This document shows positions 6,271-6,364 of a stretch of 6,364 nt of DNA, piece by piece. The notes below the pieces were generated by a model. It was not told where the DNA came from. It ran no database searches and was given only the letters and a program-made list of their open reading frames with translations. The stretch is taken from NCBI GenBank assembly GCA_045576235.1, contig JAZNGA010000009.1, positions 1 through 6,364 of the forward strand. Reading direction: 5' to 3'. The position numbers were made by a program, and so were the translations under genes. Position 1 is the stretch's first letter; every line of letters starts with the position of its first letter. Source of the stretch: SIG437 sp045576235 (GTDB lineage: Bacteria > Bacillota > Clostridia > UBA1381 > UBA9506).

Positions 6271-6302
6271 TCGGAACAAGTTTCGCTTGTTCCGATTTTT
6301 TT
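6271..6302 (+). terminator. Rho-independent terminator of tRNA-Trp
   Basis: A 10-bp stem, TCGGAACAAG (6271-6280) with CTTGTTCCGA (6286-6295), has a five-base loop TTTCG and is followed by seven Ts (6296-6302). It begins 3 bases after the CCA end, so the tRNA is a single-gene transcription unit. On the minus strand no T run follows the stem, so it would not serve as an intrinsic terminator for leftward transcription. Confidence 0.93.
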
Positions 6303-6364
6303 ATGCAAAAAAATCAATCACTGCTTCACTGTTCCTCCTTCTTCCCACAAAATCGCTGATTTTG
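6301..6364 (-). other. Possible 3' end of a minus-strand gene, or interspersed repeat
   Basis: Read leftward from the right edge, one minus-strand frame is open for 20 codons and ends at TAA (6303-6301); its last residues are RRRNSEAVIDFFA, a plausible protein tail. A second minus-strand frame is also open for 14 codons from the edge, ending in EEGGTVKQ with a stop at about 6322-6320, so being open means little here. The stretch also holds a direct repeat CACTG-CTT-CACTG (6319-6331) and a 7-bp hairpin CAAAATC/GATTTTG (6348-6354 with 6358-6364), features that fit a dispersed intergenic repeat at least as well. Cut off by the window edge, it cannot be resolved. Confidence 0.25.

Noticed and set aside
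6320..6340. Minus-strand AAGGAGG with a nearby GTG as the start of a small gene running toward the tRNA.
   Set aside because: The frame reads GTG AAG CAG and then TGA, so no protein follows; the other nearby frames run through from the edge rather than starting here.

Overview
The window looks like chromosomal DNA from a low-GC Gram-positive bacterium, most likely an anaerobic Clostridia-type Firmicute. The reasons are AT-rich intergenic DNA, near-consensus sigma-A promoters, strong AAGGAGG-type ribosome binding sites, a CCA-encoding tRNA gene, a MacB-like exporter without an outer-membrane partner, and an S-layer-homology (SLH) cell-wall protein. The species cannot be named from this sequence alone.

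Layout. Bases 1-220 form a regulatory interval with no gene. It holds a strong leftward promoter whose gene lies beyond the left edge, a run of phased A/T tracts, and a rightward promoter whose -10 hexamer is duplicated by a 16-bp tandem repeat. Bases 225-6041 are four tightly packed genes on the plus strand: a 562-aa membrane fusion protein (MFP), a 230-aa ABC ATPase, a 392-aa MacB/FtsX-type permease, and a 747-aa secreted SLH protein. The first three overlap by 4 and 1 bases, and the fourth follows after 17 bases. A 12-bp-stem intrinsic terminator closes the operon at 6049-6085. A single tRNA-Trp (CCA) gene follows with its own consensus promoter and terminator. The last ~60 bases hold either the 3' end of a minus-strand gene or an interspersed repeat.

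How the genes fit together. ATPase and permease should form a dimeric type VII (MacB-like, mechanotransmission) ABC transporter. The MFP is anchored by an N-terminal membrane helix and would sit on the extracytoplasmic side of the permease. The co-transcribed SLH protein has a Sec signal peptide and should be held on cell-wall polymer just outside. This suggests an envelope-spanning export or envelope-maintenance machine; its substrate cannot be read from the sequence.

The most notable points are the internally duplicated MFP (two full lipoyl/hairpin/beta-barrel modules in one chain) with a GGM-repeat tail, the SLH protein in the same transcription unit, and the promoter with a repeat-duplicated -10 box followed by an ATGTGA start-stop overlap. 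I see no CRISPR array, transposase, phage gene or defence system.
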